Below, one piece after another: positions 17,108 through 25,533 of a stretch of 28,926 bases of DNA. The notes under the pieces are model-generated. The model did no database searches. It saw only the letters and a list, made by a program, of their open reading frames with translations, and was not told where the DNA came from. How positions within the stretch are numbered: position 1 is the first letter of the stretch; each line of letters opens with the position of its first letter. The stretch is from CAYQTK01 sp964420375 (lineage in GTDB: Bacteria > RBG-13-61-14 > DATKZS01), in contig CAYQTK010000038.1 of the NCBI GenBank assembly GCA_964420375.1, positions 1 to 28,926 on the forward strand. The letters run 5' to 3'. The translations under genes and the position numbers were made by a program.

Positions 17108-18889
17108 ATGGCCAAAGCTCCCGACATAATAATCGACCGGATATCATTTGAACCTCCGGTGGTGCCCAATGACGGCAACGGTGTGACTCGGCTCTCTGCC
17201 AGGGTCCGTTCCCCTGCAAAGGACACCAGCATAACCGAGGTTTCACTGGACCCGCTATATCTACTGGAAAGCTCCCCCGTCATCATGCAACCGGCCAGCT
17301 CCGGCGAGAACATATATACCGCCACCCTCGAGGTCCCCATTCTTACTGATCCGGGTGAATACCGCCTTCCCATCACGGTCGTTGACTCGAACGGAAATAC
17401 AACCACCGATTTCGCTCCCCTGTTGATTACCTATCGGTGTCCCTTCTCTAACGCGGACATATCATCTTCCCTTGCCCGCGAGGCACTCGAAAAGGCGGGA
17501 AACACCACAATCGTAGCGGGCAACCTTGTCGAGGTTCTCACCGAAGGCGAACATGCGTTCAAAAAGCGGCTGGAGATGATAAAGAATGCGCAAAGGCAAA
17601 TCAACTTGCAGACGTATTTCATCTCCTCGGGAGGTCTTTGCGGAGAGATTCTGGAAACAATGCTTGAAAAGGCCGCCCAAGGGGTGGAAGTAAACCTTAT
17701 TATCAATCTCAGCACGCAGATTGCCGTCTCTCCTCTAACCACGCTCCAGCTCGGTTTGAAAAGCAACCGCGGTGAGGTTGAAGACAAAGCCGAAGACTTA
17801 AAGGTGCTTTCCCGCGAGCTTCCCGAGCTTGAAAAGCTGGCCCGCGAAGAGGGCAAACAAAAGATCAACCTTATGCTTGTTGACGACAAGGCCATCCTGG
17901 GCCCTGACCACCGTCAGAATCCGGAAAGCCGCAGGTCTCGGAAGTGGCTCGAAAAGATGGGCCTCGACCGCCGCGAGCTCGAGAAGTCGCCCGAGATCCG
18001 TTCTTCCGAATGGATGTACGGGTTCAGCGGCCCGGCGGGACTTCCCGCCCTGCCCATGTTGTCCTATGCGGTACACGAAAAGGTCCTCACCGTTGATGCC
18101 GACAAGGCAGTGCTGGGAGGCCGAAATCTGGAAGACAAATATTTCACCTATTGGATTGACAAGGACGTTTACCTGGAAGGGCCGGTGGTTAATCATATCC
18201 GTCAAGGGTTTGTACAAAGCTTCAACCTCTTTGCAGCCAATCAGAAACGCAGCCTGGCCATATCCTCCCTTGAAGAAGAGGTCTCCGAAAGGGGCAAGAA
18301 AGAGGTCTGCTTTGTCCAGTCACGGCCCTGGCTCGACCAGTACTACACCATGGATTTCCTGGTTACCGCTTTCCAGTTCGCAAAAGAACGTATCCTTATC
18401 TGTTCCCAGTACATCGTCCTCCCCGACAGCCTGGTGAAAGACGCTTTGATGGACGCCGCCTCCCGGGGAGTCGAGATCCATATACTCATGAACTCCCAGG
18501 AGACCAACCAGGAAGTGGGATACGCCGCGGGCTACTTTCTCTCTCTCAACTACCTGGATGACCTCATCAGGGCGGGAATCAAGGTCTACGAAATAAACGG
18601 GCCCGACAAGCAGACTCGACAAAAATCATACCTACACGCCAAAGAGTTCCTCATTGACGGAAAATGGACTGTCATAGGATCGTTTAACCTCACCATCCGA
18701 AGCTGCTTCATAGAAAGCGAGACCCTGGCTTGTATACCCGACCAGATCACCACCCGCATCCAGGAAGAGGTCTTCTGGAAAAGAGTGGAAATGGACACCA
18801 CTGAAATTACCGCGACCTACCTGGAAAAAGCAAAACAAAAATCAAAAGCCAGGACCGCCATCCTACGCTACCTGGAGCTGCTGTTCTGA
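17108..18889 (+). CDS. Phospholipase D-like protein with Ig-like N-terminal domain
   Basis: 593 residues. Residues about 5-110 are beta-rich with alternating hydrophobic strands and DPGEYRLPITVVDSNGNTTT, resembling an Ig-like or filamin-type fold. The catalytic part has two HKD motifs: H323-x-K325-x4-D330 followed by GGRN at 337-340, and H510-x-K512-x4-D517 followed by GSFN at 524-527. Both are intact, so phosphatidyl transfer or phosphodiester hydrolysis is expected. The closest general resemblance is to cardiolipin synthase/YmdC-type enzymes. A highly charged insert (about 215-300) separates the first strand region from HKD1. There is no signal peptide or membrane helix, and no clear ribosome binding site. 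An in-frame stop lies 21 bases upstream, so 17108 is the first ATG. Substrate is unknown. Confidence 0.85.
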   Translation: MAKAPDIIIDRISFEPPVVPNDGNGVTRLSARVRSPAKDTSITEVSLDPLYLLESSPVIMQPASSGENIYTATLEVPILTDPGEYRLPITVVDSNGNTTTDFAPLLITYRCPFSNADISSSLAREALEKAGNTTIVAGNLVEVLTEGEHAFKKRLEMIKNAQRQINLQTYFISSGGLCGEILETMLEKAAQGVEVNLIINLSTQIAVSPLTTLQLGLKSNRGEVEDKAEDLKVLSRELPELEKLAREEGKQKINLMLVDDKAILGPDHRQNPESRRSRKWLEKMGLDRRELEKSPEIRSSEWMYGFSGPAGLPALPMLSYAVHEKVLTVDADKAVLGGRNLEDKYFTYWIDKDVYLEGPVVNHIRQGFVQSFNLFAANQKRSLAISSLEEEVSERGKKEVCFVQSRPWLDQYYTMDFLVTAFQFAKERILICSQYIVLPDSLVKDALMDAASRGVEIHILMNSQETNQEVGYAAGYFLSLNYLDDLIRAGIKVYEINGPDKQTRQKSYLHAKEFLIDGKWTVIGSFNLTIRSCFIESETLACIPDQITTRIQEEVFWKRVEMDTTEITATYLEKAKQKSKARTAILRYLELLF

Positions 18890-18925
18890 AAAAACGGTTC
18901 CTCCTGTATTCTCCGGCAGAACACA

Positions 18926-18934
18926 TGATATAAT
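18926..18934 (+). promoter_or_regulatory. Extended -10 promoter for the carboxylesterase
   Basis: TGATATAAT is a perfect TGnTATAAT extended -10 element, located 36 bases before the start codon. No -35 match is apparent. Confidence 0.55.
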
Positions 18935-18969
18935 TTTGCGGTCAAGAATGATGAGTAAAGGAGTGTTTG

Positions 18970-20583
18970 ATGAAAAAGTCGGCGGTGTCCGCGGTGGTGT
19001 TGTTTTTGTTACTGGTTTGCTGGCCTGCGGGCGCACAAGAGTGGGTGTCCTGCACTGAGCCGGTAAGCACGGAGCAGGGACTTGTGGAGGGGGTTGCTGA
19101 TGATGAGTTTGATGCTTGTGCGTGGCGCGGTGTGCATTATGCCGCAGCGCCGGTGGGAGACCTGCGCTGGAGGGCTCCGCAGCCTCCGCCGGCTTATGAA
19201 GGAGTATTCGATGCATCCCGAACAGGCCCGGCCTGCCCCCAGCCCCAGCTCATCACCGCGGGCGGCGACCTTGACAAGATATGCGAGGACTGCCTGGTAC
19301 TCAATATCTGGAGGCCGCGCAAAAAGGGCAGTTTCCCGGTCATGTTCTGGATTCATGGAGGCGGTTTCAGAACGGGGTCGGGAACGTTCAATATTTACGA
19401 CGGTGCGCGGCTGGCCGCGGAGCATGGCGTGGTCATCGTCACCATCAACTACCGGCTGGGTCCGCTTGGGTTCCTGGCCCTGCCCGAGCTTGCCGAAGAA
19501 GACCCCCACGGCAGCACCGGCAACTACGGTATGCTCGACCAGGTCCGGGCCCTTAAGTGGGTCCAAGTGAACATCTCGAACTTCGGGGGCGACCCGGACA
19601 ACGTCACCGTATTCGGCCAGTCCGCGGGCGGCATAAGCGTTGCCGCGCTCATGACCTCGCCGCTTACTGAAGGCCTGCTGGACAAGGCCATCATCATGAG
19701 CGGTCCCTGCGACCAGGTCGAGACGCTGGAACGAGGGTACGAAAAAGGGCGCGAGTGGGCTGCCGACATGGGTTGCGAAGACGAAGACGTGCTCGAGTGT
19801 TTGCGAAGCAAGCCGGCCGAAGAGGTAAAGGCCCCCGGCGGCAACATGGTGCTTAGCGGCGGTATGTTCTATCTCCCCCACATAGATAACTACCTGCTCA
19901 ATGATGGCCCCATATCATCCATGAAGCAAGGCGAGTATCACCATGTCCCTCTCATGATCGGGACCACCCGCGACGAGATCAAGCTCTACACCATGACCAT
20001 TCCGGGAACCGCCCTGGTCTCCAGGTGGTACATGGACAGGACAATGAAAAAGCTCACCGGGCCGGCCTATGACGGGATGATGGAGTTATACTCCTACGAC
20101 GGGTTCAGAAGGCCGATAGACTTTTTTCACCGGTTGGGCACCGACATGGTCATGGGATCGAGAGCTTACGACATCTCGGAGACGATATCCGAAGAGGTCC
20201 CCGTCTACCTTTATCGCTTTGATTGGGATGACACGCGGTTTCCCAAAAAAATGGGGTCCTTCCACAGCCTTGACGTGCCCTTTGTGTTCGGGGCCATGGA
20301 CGTGGACTTTACATTGGCCAGGCTGGTGGCCGGCAGAAAGAACCGGCAGGCGGCCATACCACTGGTGGAAGACGTAATGGCATATTACGCCAACTTCGCA
20401 AAACATGGAGACCCCAACGGCCCCGGCCTGAAAAAATGGCCTGCTTACGATTCCAAGGACAAGCTGCGCCTTCACATGGATGCGCCCATATCCGTTAAGC
20501 CGGTAACGGAAAAAGAGATAGAAAGGTACAACTTTCTCAACCAATACTCCCTGGACGGGCTTAACGTGATGAGAAAAGAGTAA
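18970..20583 (+). CDS. Secreted type-B carboxylesterase
   Basis: 537 residues from the ATG at 18970, with AAAGGAG six bases upstream; a TTG one codon earlier is disfavoured. A signal peptide is clear: MKKSAVSAVV, a hydrophobic LFLLLVC core, and a likely cleavage after AGA near residue 22. The mature enzyme is an alpha/beta hydrolase that hydrolyses carboxylic esters. It has the oxyanion-hole motif HGGG (129-132), the nucleophile elbow GQSAG with S218, the acid E336 in GTTRDEIKLY, and H432 in FHSLDVPFVFG. The conserved NYRLGPLGFL block and a cysteine pair C105/C108 (ICEDC) are present. It is predicted periplasmic or extracellular. Substrate is not predictable. It is monocistronic and convergent with the beta-helix gene. 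Confidence 0.93.
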   Translation: MKKSAVSAVVLFLLLVCWPAGAQEWVSCTEPVSTEQGLVEGVADDEFDACAWRGVHYAAAPVGDLRWRAPQPPPAYEGVFDASRTGPACPQPQLITAGGDLDKICEDCLVLNIWRPRKKGSFPVMFWIHGGGFRTGSGTFNIYDGARLAAEHGVVIVTINYRLGPLGFLALPELAEEDPHGSTGNYGMLDQVRALKWVQVNISNFGGDPDNVTVFGQSAGGISVAALMTSPLTEGLLDKAIIMSGPCDQVETLERGYEKGREWAADMGCEDEDVLECLRSKPAEEVKAPGGNMVLSGGMFYLPHIDNYLLNDGPISSMKQGEYHHVPLMIGTTRDEIKLYTMTIPGTALVSRWYMDRTMKKLTGPAYDGMMELYSYDGFRRPIDFFHRLGTDMVMGSRAYDISETISEEVPVYLYRFDWDDTRFPKKMGSFHSLDVPFVFGAMDVDFTLARLVAGRKNRQAAIPLVEDVMAYYANFAKHGDPNGPGLKKWPAYDSKDKLRLHMDAPISVKPVTEKEIERYNFLNQYSLDGLNVMRKE

Positions 20584-20661
20584 CACGCGGCAAGAGAGAC
20601 AGCGGGTCTTGATTCTTTCGCCGATTTCTCGCCAAGCTGAAAACAAGGCATATTATGGAGA

Positions 20662-20685
20662 CGGCTTCAGTCGCGACTGAAGCCG
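20662..20685. repeat. REP-like perfect palindrome
   Basis: CGGCTTCAGTCG (20662-20673) is followed by its exact reverse complement (20674-20685). The core AGTCGCGACT and the minus-strand flank GTACGAGCGGC match the repeats at 1960 and 2044. It lies in the 222-base gap between the convergent carboxylesterase and beta-helix genes; no other gene or clear terminator is seen there. Confidence 0.65.
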
Positions 20686-20805
20686 CTCGTACGTCAAATC
20701 TTCTTTTATAAAGCTAAAGGAAATCGCTCAGCATAGTAACAAAGCAGGCAGCAGTCACAGCGGGCCGGATTATAGAAGAATCTATCCTTTGCAGGAGGGA
20801 TGCCC

Positions 20806-22701
20806 CTACTTTTCTATTGCTCCGATGTCCCCCTTCCCGTTTCGGGGGCGTGCCGCACCCAGTTGGTCCTGATCAGCGAGCAGGACATTCTCGGTGATCT
20901 CCCTTTTATGGAGGTAGAGGTTGCTTCCCAGGGGACCTTGATCAAAGTCGCCCCAGAAGTTGTCCCCCAGCTTGACAGTGCCCAGCGAGTCTCCCAATTC
21001 CACGTCCAGGTCGCGCCAGAACTTGATCCAGTCCTCGTTCGCCGGGTCGGAGGGCCATGATTCATCAGTGCCCTGCCAGGTCACGTTTTCACAAGTAAGC
21101 CCGTCTCCGAATGTCGGGCCCATGCCGAAGTCCGTTTTCAGATTCTCGATAACCAGGCAGAGGAAATCATCGTCATGTCCGGGCAAGACCTCGTACTGCT
21201 CGAGGGGCCAGCCAATTTCATAATGATCGGAGGGTATACGGTCAACAGCGTCTCCCGCGGGCGGATACCACAGCACAACGCTGTCGCCTGCAGAAACGCC
21301 CGCCGACACGATCCGGGGATGTTTTTCTGCATTGCCAAAATCGAGAACCGCGGATGCGTCCACTCCGTCCGCGTCTCCCTGCTTGGGATAGTGCTTGCGG
21401 CTCAATGACCACCACCGCGGGATGGGCACCAGTATCTCGGCAAAGTCAATATCATCAATCAGGTTGTAACCGAAGCTGGTAAAGTGCAAGAGCGAGCCGG
21501 TGTACAAGTCGTCAATGACACCGTCCACCACGTTGCCGGCGATGATGGAATGTCTTATCTCCATGTACTCGACCACGTGGGCGTCGCCTATGGTCGCGGC
21601 GAACGCTCCTCCGCTCATGTTGGGCTTGCCGTGGAAGATTGCCGGATGTCCGGTCACCACGTTGTTGGTGATGGTGCAGGCGGAAATCGCCACCGACCCG
21701 TTGGTCATGTAGACACCCCCTCCGCGATAGTAATACTCGCCGATCTCGGGAATGTCGGGATTGTCCTCCACCAGGTTGCCCGCTATGGTGCTGTTGATGA
21801 GCTTCAACCAGTCACTGTTTCCGCGGCCTCCGCCCTCGGTGAAAACTCCGCCGCCGTAGGAGTACTGGGAGGTTACCCGGTTGCCGCATATGGACGAGCG
21901 GCGGATTATCGAGTTCTTTTCGGGCATGCCCTCGCCGCCCACCGTGTATACACCGCCGCCGGCAGCCCCCAGGCCTTTGGCACGGTTGCCGGAGACGATG
22001 CAGTCGTTCATGATCAACAGGTTGGCGTAAACCCCTCCGCCCATGGCGCCCCTGTCGCGGGAGGGGTCCGGGTCCCCCTGTATCCGGTTGCCGTGGATTA
22101 TGCAGTTGTTGAGAACCGCCTTGCCCCAGGTGGCCAGTCCTCCGCCCCGGGCCAAAGTATATGGCTGGTCTCCCGAAAGCGCCTCGTACTTGGAATAACC
22201 GCCGGTCAAGGTCACGTGGTTCATGGTAAGGTTACCGTAAACCGCGAGCACACGCGCCGGGTTTTCCGTGCCGCCGTCCCAAGCAATGGTGATGCCATTG
22301 GGAAGGTCACTGGCGTCAATAGTAAGGTTCTTTCTGGTGTAGAGGGCAGACTTGCCGTAATCGCGCTCCAGGTAACCCAGAAAGGTGGCGAACCCCTCGT
22401 ATGCCTCGGCCTTGAGAATGGAATGTTCTTCGCCGATCCTGCTCAACAGGATGGTTGTGCCGTCAAGTGAAGGAGCGAACTCGATCCTGCCGCCCGAAGG
22501 GACGTCTGCAATGGCTTTTCGCAATGTGACTTCACCAGCAGGGGGGTCGGCAATGTCCGACAAAGAGTTGACCACAATCACAGCTTCCCAATCTCCATCC
22601 GAGTCGGAGCCGCAAGCGCAAAAAGACCAGCACAGCCCGGCCGCGGCGAACACAAAAACCAACCTGAAAAAAACCTTGTATGAGTTGCCGGCGCCAATCA
22701 T
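20806..22701 (-). CDS. Parallel beta-helix repeat lipoprotein
   Basis: 631 residues; GGGAGGG lies seven bases before the ATG. The N-terminus has a hydrophobic export segment ending in WSFCACGSDSDGD, a probable but non-canonical lipobox with C30 as the lipidated residue, followed by a short acidic tether. VTLRKAI and GGRIEFAPSLDGTTILL resemble the opening of polymorphic-outer-membrane/choice-of-anchor-type surface proteins. Residues about 150-440 carry repeated turns such as GGGLATWGKAVLNNCIIHGN, GGGVYANLLIMNDCIVSGN and SSICGNRV, the hallmark of a right-handed parallel beta-helix. The C-terminal part lacks repeats. Such proteins bind or cleave carbohydrates or act as adhesins; no catalytic site is recognisable. 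It is predicted to be exposed on the cell surface. Confidence 0.82.
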   Translation of the reverse strand: MIGAGNSYKVFFRLVFVFAAAGLCWSFCACGSDSDGDWEAVIVVNSLSDIADPPAGEVTLRKAIADVPSGGRIEFAPSLDGTTILLSRIGEEHSILKAEAYEGFATFLGYLERDYGKSALYTRKNLTIDASDLPNGITIAWDGGTENPARVLAVYGNLTMNHVTLTGGYSKYEALSGDQPYTLARGGGLATWGKAVLNNCIIHGNRIQGDPDPSRDRGAMGGGVYANLLIMNDCIVSGNRAKGLGAAGGGVYTVGGEGMPEKNSIIRRSSICGNRVTSQYSYGGGVFTEGGGRGNSDWLKLINSTIAGNLVEDNPDIPEIGEYYYRGGGVYMTNGSVAISACTITNNVVTGHPAIFHGKPNMSGGAFAATIGDAHVVEYMEIRHSIIAGNVVDGVIDDLYTGSLLHFTSFGYNLIDDIDFAEILVPIPRWWSLSRKHYPKQGDADGVDASAVLDFGNAEKHPRIVSAGVSAGDSVVLWYPPAGDAVDRIPSDHYEIGWPLEQYEVLPGHDDDFLCLVIENLKTDFGMGPTFGDGLTCENVTWQGTDESWPSDPANEDWIKFWRDLDVELGDSLGTVKLGDNFWGDFDQGPLGSNLYLHKREITENVLLADQDQLGAARPRNGKGDIGAIEK

Positions 22702-22757
22702 CTTGATGCCCTCCCTTTTTAATATCCCTCCAGTCCGTACATTTCCAAACCGAGGTT

Positions 22758-22766
22758 ATTATACCA
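22758..22766 (-). promoter_or_regulatory. Extended -10 promoter for the beta-helix gene
   Basis: Read on the minus strand the site is TGGTATAAT, a perfect extended -10 element. It lies about 57 bases upstream of the start at 22701. No good -35 hexamer is seen. Confidence 0.5.
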
Positions 22767-22817
22767 CGGAAAAATATCTCAGGGACTCCATCCTCAGGTA
22801 AAAGGCCGGGGGCTTAA

Positions 22818-22846
22818 TTGACAACAACATCTCAGGGTTTAAAAAT
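22818..22846 (+). promoter_or_regulatory. Sigma-70 promoter for the metallo-beta-lactamase lipoprotein
   Basis: A consensus TTGACA (22818-22823) is followed after 17 bases by AAAAAT (22841-22846), a four-of-six match to the -10. It lies divergently next to the beta-helix promoter, so the two genes share a roughly 200-base control region. Confidence 0.5.
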
Positions 22847-22899
22847 GTTGGTGTTATTTAAATCACGATCCTTTCAAAGCACATTCGGGAGGGGGGGAC

Positions 22900-24381
22900 A
22901 TGAAAAAGAAGACGTTTGTTGTTTTTGTCCTGGGCGTCTGCTGCGGCGTTGTGATGGCCGCACTCGCTGGTTGCCTTAAGTGGCGGGCTCCGGAGAAGGT
23001 TGTGCGGGAGCCTTCCCTGCCCGGCGAGTCAACTATTGAATATACTCCTCCACCAGACCCGGACTTTTCGGTGGACTTCTTAAAAGAGGTCCTTCCCATG
23101 ATTACGGCCAACCTGGCTCCGGAGACCGTCAAGGTCACTGACGAGGTGTACGCGGCAGTGGGCTACGGTTTCGGGACTATTGTCATGGTGATAACCGATG
23201 ACGGCCTTGTTATAGTCGACACCGGTGTCAGCAGGGACGCCGCCCGCGAGGTCCTTTCCATCTTTCGGGACATATCCGACAAGCCGATCCGCTACATCAT
23301 CTACACCCACAGCCACCAGGACCATACTCTTGGCTCGAGCGTGTTCTACGAGGAGGGGGTCGAGGTTATCGCCACCCGCGATTTCCTGGATTACCATGAG
23401 TACCAGACCGAGCTCTTGGCCGAGCATATAAACCGCTCGCGAGCCATCCAGTTCGGGTTCATCGAACCGGAGTACGCCTTTCCCATCCCTGCAAAAGACA
23501 GGATCACGCTGTTTATGAAACGGGAATGGCCTGAGGTGATTACACCCGCCAGGACCTTTAGGGACGAGTTCGAGTTTGACCTGGGCGGGAAACGCTTTGT
23601 GCTCTTTGCCGCACCCGGCGAGACCCCGTGCCAGTCGGCCATATGGATGCCGGAGCAGGAAATCCTCATCAGCGGCGACAACTACTACGCGTCATTTCCC
23701 AACCTGTCCACCCCGCTCCTCGAGCCGCGTCCCGTCCGGGACTGGATCGAGTCGCTCGAGAAATACATCGAGCTCGAGCCGCGCTACCTGTTGCCCGGAC
23801 ACACCGAGCCGCTGGAAGGCAAAGACAGAATCCGCGAGCACCTTGAAAACTACCGCGACGCTGTAAAGTACGTGCATGACGAGACCGTGCGATGCATAAA
23901 CGAAGGCAAGAGCGTTGACCGCGCGGTGCAGGAGATCGAGCTACCCGAGCGGCTTTCGCGTCTTCCCTACCTCCAGGAGTACTACGGCCAGGTGGGCTGG
24001 TCGGTGCGGGGCATCTACCGCGGCTACACCGGCTGGTACAAGGGAGGCGGCACCGGCCTGAACCCGCTTCCCGATAAGTACAGGGCACGCGAGCTGGTCA
24101 ACATCGCGGGCGCGGACAACGTCCTCAGGCGGGCCATCGAACTACAGGAAGACCACGAGCACCAGCTCTGCGCCGAGCTCTGCGACGTGGTGCTCGATGC
24201 CAATCCCGAAGACAGGCTTGCTCACCGCATAAAAGCACAGTCCATGTACTACCTGGCCTACTCGTCTAGAAACCTGAACAGCTTCCTGTGTTACCGGTCG
24301 GCCTACTCCAGGCATATGAAAGCCGCGGGCGCAAAACCGCAGGCCATGACAAACCTTCACGCGGCGCCGGCCGCAAAGTAA
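22900..24381 (+). CDS. Alkylsulfatase-like metallo-beta-lactamase-fold lipoprotein
   Basis: 493 residues. The signal peptide ends in the canonical lipobox LAGC (22-25), so it is a lipoprotein lipidated on C25. The metallo-beta-lactamase domain carries H137-S-H139-Q-D141-H142, the metal-binding HxHxDH motif, and PGH at 299-301. APGET (238-242) replaces the usual APGHT and resembles alkylsulfatases of the SdsA1/BDS1 class. The C-terminal part, from about GYTGWYKGGGTGLNPLP, resembles the alkyl-sulfatase dimerisation domain. The final SCP2-like domain of that class is missing. The metal-ligand segment around ISGDNYYASFPN differs from the AEN-HTLHN wording I recall for the family. Hydrolase function is likely; sulfate ester as substrate is inference. 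lpxD starts 14 bases later. Confidence 0.85.
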   Translation: MKKKTFVVFVLGVCCGVVMAALAGCLKWRAPEKVVREPSLPGESTIEYTPPPDPDFSVDFLKEVLPMITANLAPETVKVTDEVYAAVGYGFGTIVMVITDDGLVIVDTGVSRDAAREVLSIFRDISDKPIRYIIYTHSHQDHTLGSSVFYEEGVEVIATRDFLDYHEYQTELLAEHINRSRAIQFGFIEPEYAFPIPAKDRITLFMKREWPEVITPARTFRDEFEFDLGGKRFVLFAAPGETPCQSAIWMPEQEILISGDNYYASFPNLSTPLLEPRPVRDWIESLEKYIELEPRYLLPGHTEPLEGKDRIREHLENYRDAVKYVHDETVRCINEGKSVDRAVQEIELPERLSRLPYLQEYYGQVGWSVRGIYRGYTGWYKGGGTGLNPLPDKYRARELVNIAGADNVLRRAIELQEDHEHQLCAELCDVVLDANPEDRLAHRIKAQSMYYLAYSSRNLNSFLCYRSAYSRHMKAAGAKPQAMTNLHAAPAAK

Positions 24382-24394
24382 TAAGGAGAAAGAA

Positions 24395-25423
24395 ATGCCC
24401 TCCCCCGCCCGCATGACCGTACAAGAAATCGCCGAGATGGTCTCGGCAGAAGTGATCGGAGACCCGGAAATCGAGATCACCGGCGTGGCTTCCCTGCAGG
24501 CCGCGGGTCCCGGAGACATAAGCTTCCTGGGAAATCCCCGCTTCAGGAAAGCCGCGCTGGAGAGCAGAGCGGGAGCGCTTATAGTGGCGGAAAAGCTGCC
24601 CGTAAAATGCGTACAGATTTTGGTATCTTACGATCCCTATGCCGCTTTTGTAAAGGTCATGGAGAAGTTCCGTCCCGAGCCGCGGCCTGCTGCGGGGGTT
24701 CATTCCTCTGCCGTTGTCATGAAAAGTGCTTCTGTGGGAGCCGGTGTTCACATTGGTGCTCATGCCTTTGTGGGCGAGGATGCAAAGGTTGGAGACCGGT
24801 CGGTGATAGCAGCGGGTGCGGTGATCAGCGCGGGCTGTTTGGTGGGGGACGACTGCTTCATACATCCGCAGACTGTTCTTTATCCGGGCGTCAGCACAGG
24901 CAAGCGGGTGATCCTTCACGCCGGCACCGTAATCGGCTCCGACGGGTTCGGGTTCATCCTCTCCGAAGAGGGCCATACCAAGAAACCGCAGGCAGGCTCG
25001 GTGGTAGTGGAGGACGACGTAGAGATGGGGGCCAACTGCACCATAGACCGGGCCATGCTCGACAACACCGTGATCGGAGCGGGCTCCAAGTTCGATAACA
25101 TGGTCCACATAGCCCACAACGTTCGAGTGGGAAAAAACTGCGTCATCCTGGCGGGCACGGCAATCGGCGGCAGCGTAATAATCGGCGACAACACCATCAT
25201 AAGCGGGGGCTGCGTTATCAGGGACAACATAACAATCGGCGAGCGGGTGAACGTGGTGGGACATTCCGCGGTCTCCGACGACGTCAAGTCCGGCGAGACA
25301 GTGTGGGGCCTTCCCGCCATGCCCTTTTCGCGTGCCAAGCGGGTCTACTTGCGTCTCAAGCAGCTTCCCGAGCTGTTCAAGCGTGTCCGGGAACTGGAAA
25401 AGAAATGGGAAACGGAAAAATGA
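24395..25423 (+). CDS. lpxD: UDP-3-O-(3-hydroxyacyl)glucosamine N-acyltransferase
   Basis: 342 residues, normal for LpxD; AAGGAG precedes the ATG. It transfers an acyl chain from acyl-ACP to the 2-amino group of UDP-3-O-acyl-glucosamine, the third step of lipid A synthesis. The N-terminal uridine-binding domain ends near residue 95 (SLQAAGPGDISFLGNP). A left-handed beta-helix of hexapeptide repeats follows, with GSDGFGF at 181-187 and the catalytic HIAHNV at 238-243, where H241 is the general base. GLPAMP and a C-terminal coiled helix complete it. Its presence indicates a lipopolysaccharide-bearing diderm. The gene stands apart from other lpx genes, which is unusual but not rare. Confidence 0.96.
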   Translation: MPSPARMTVQEIAEMVSAEVIGDPEIEITGVASLQAAGPGDISFLGNPRFRKAALESRAGALIVAEKLPVKCVQILVSYDPYAAFVKVMEKFRPEPRPAAGVHSSAVVMKSASVGAGVHIGAHAFVGEDAKVGDRSVIAAGAVISAGCLVGDDCFIHPQTVLYPGVSTGKRVILHAGTVIGSDGFGFILSEEGHTKKPQAGSVVVEDDVEMGANCTIDRAMLDNTVIGAGSKFDNMVHIAHNVRVGKNCVILAGTAIGGSVIIGDNTIISGGCVIRDNITIGERVNVVGHSAVSDDVKSGETVWGLPAMPFSRAKRVYLRLKQLPELFKRVRELEKKWETEK

Positions 25424-25533
25424 ATGAGGATGAAGCCGGAGCCATACAGCTTCAGTTGATCTTGCGCTCCGTATGTTCTACTCTTTTTGCAAATGGAAAA
25501 GACGGAGATCAGACCCGAGGACCGGCTGGGTGA
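25420..25533 (+). CDS. Possible small ORF overlapping lpxD and the GspE_N gene
   Basis: The lpxD stop overlaps an ATG (ATGA at 25420-25423) that opens a 37-codon frame beginning MNEDEAGAIQLQLILRSV. It ends inside the next gene in another frame. No family is recognised. It may be chance, a coupling ORF carrying ribosomes to the start at 25493, which lacks a Shine-Dalgarno, or the relic of a longer N-terminus split by a frameshift. Confidence 0.2.
   Translation: MNEDEAGAIQLQLILRSVCSTLFANGKDGDQTRGPAG

Noticed and set aside
21484..22470. 328-codon plus-strand frame inside the beta-helix gene
   Set aside because: It is antisense to a clear repeat lipoprotein with signal segment and good ribosome binding site; its apparent repeats mirror those of the real gene.
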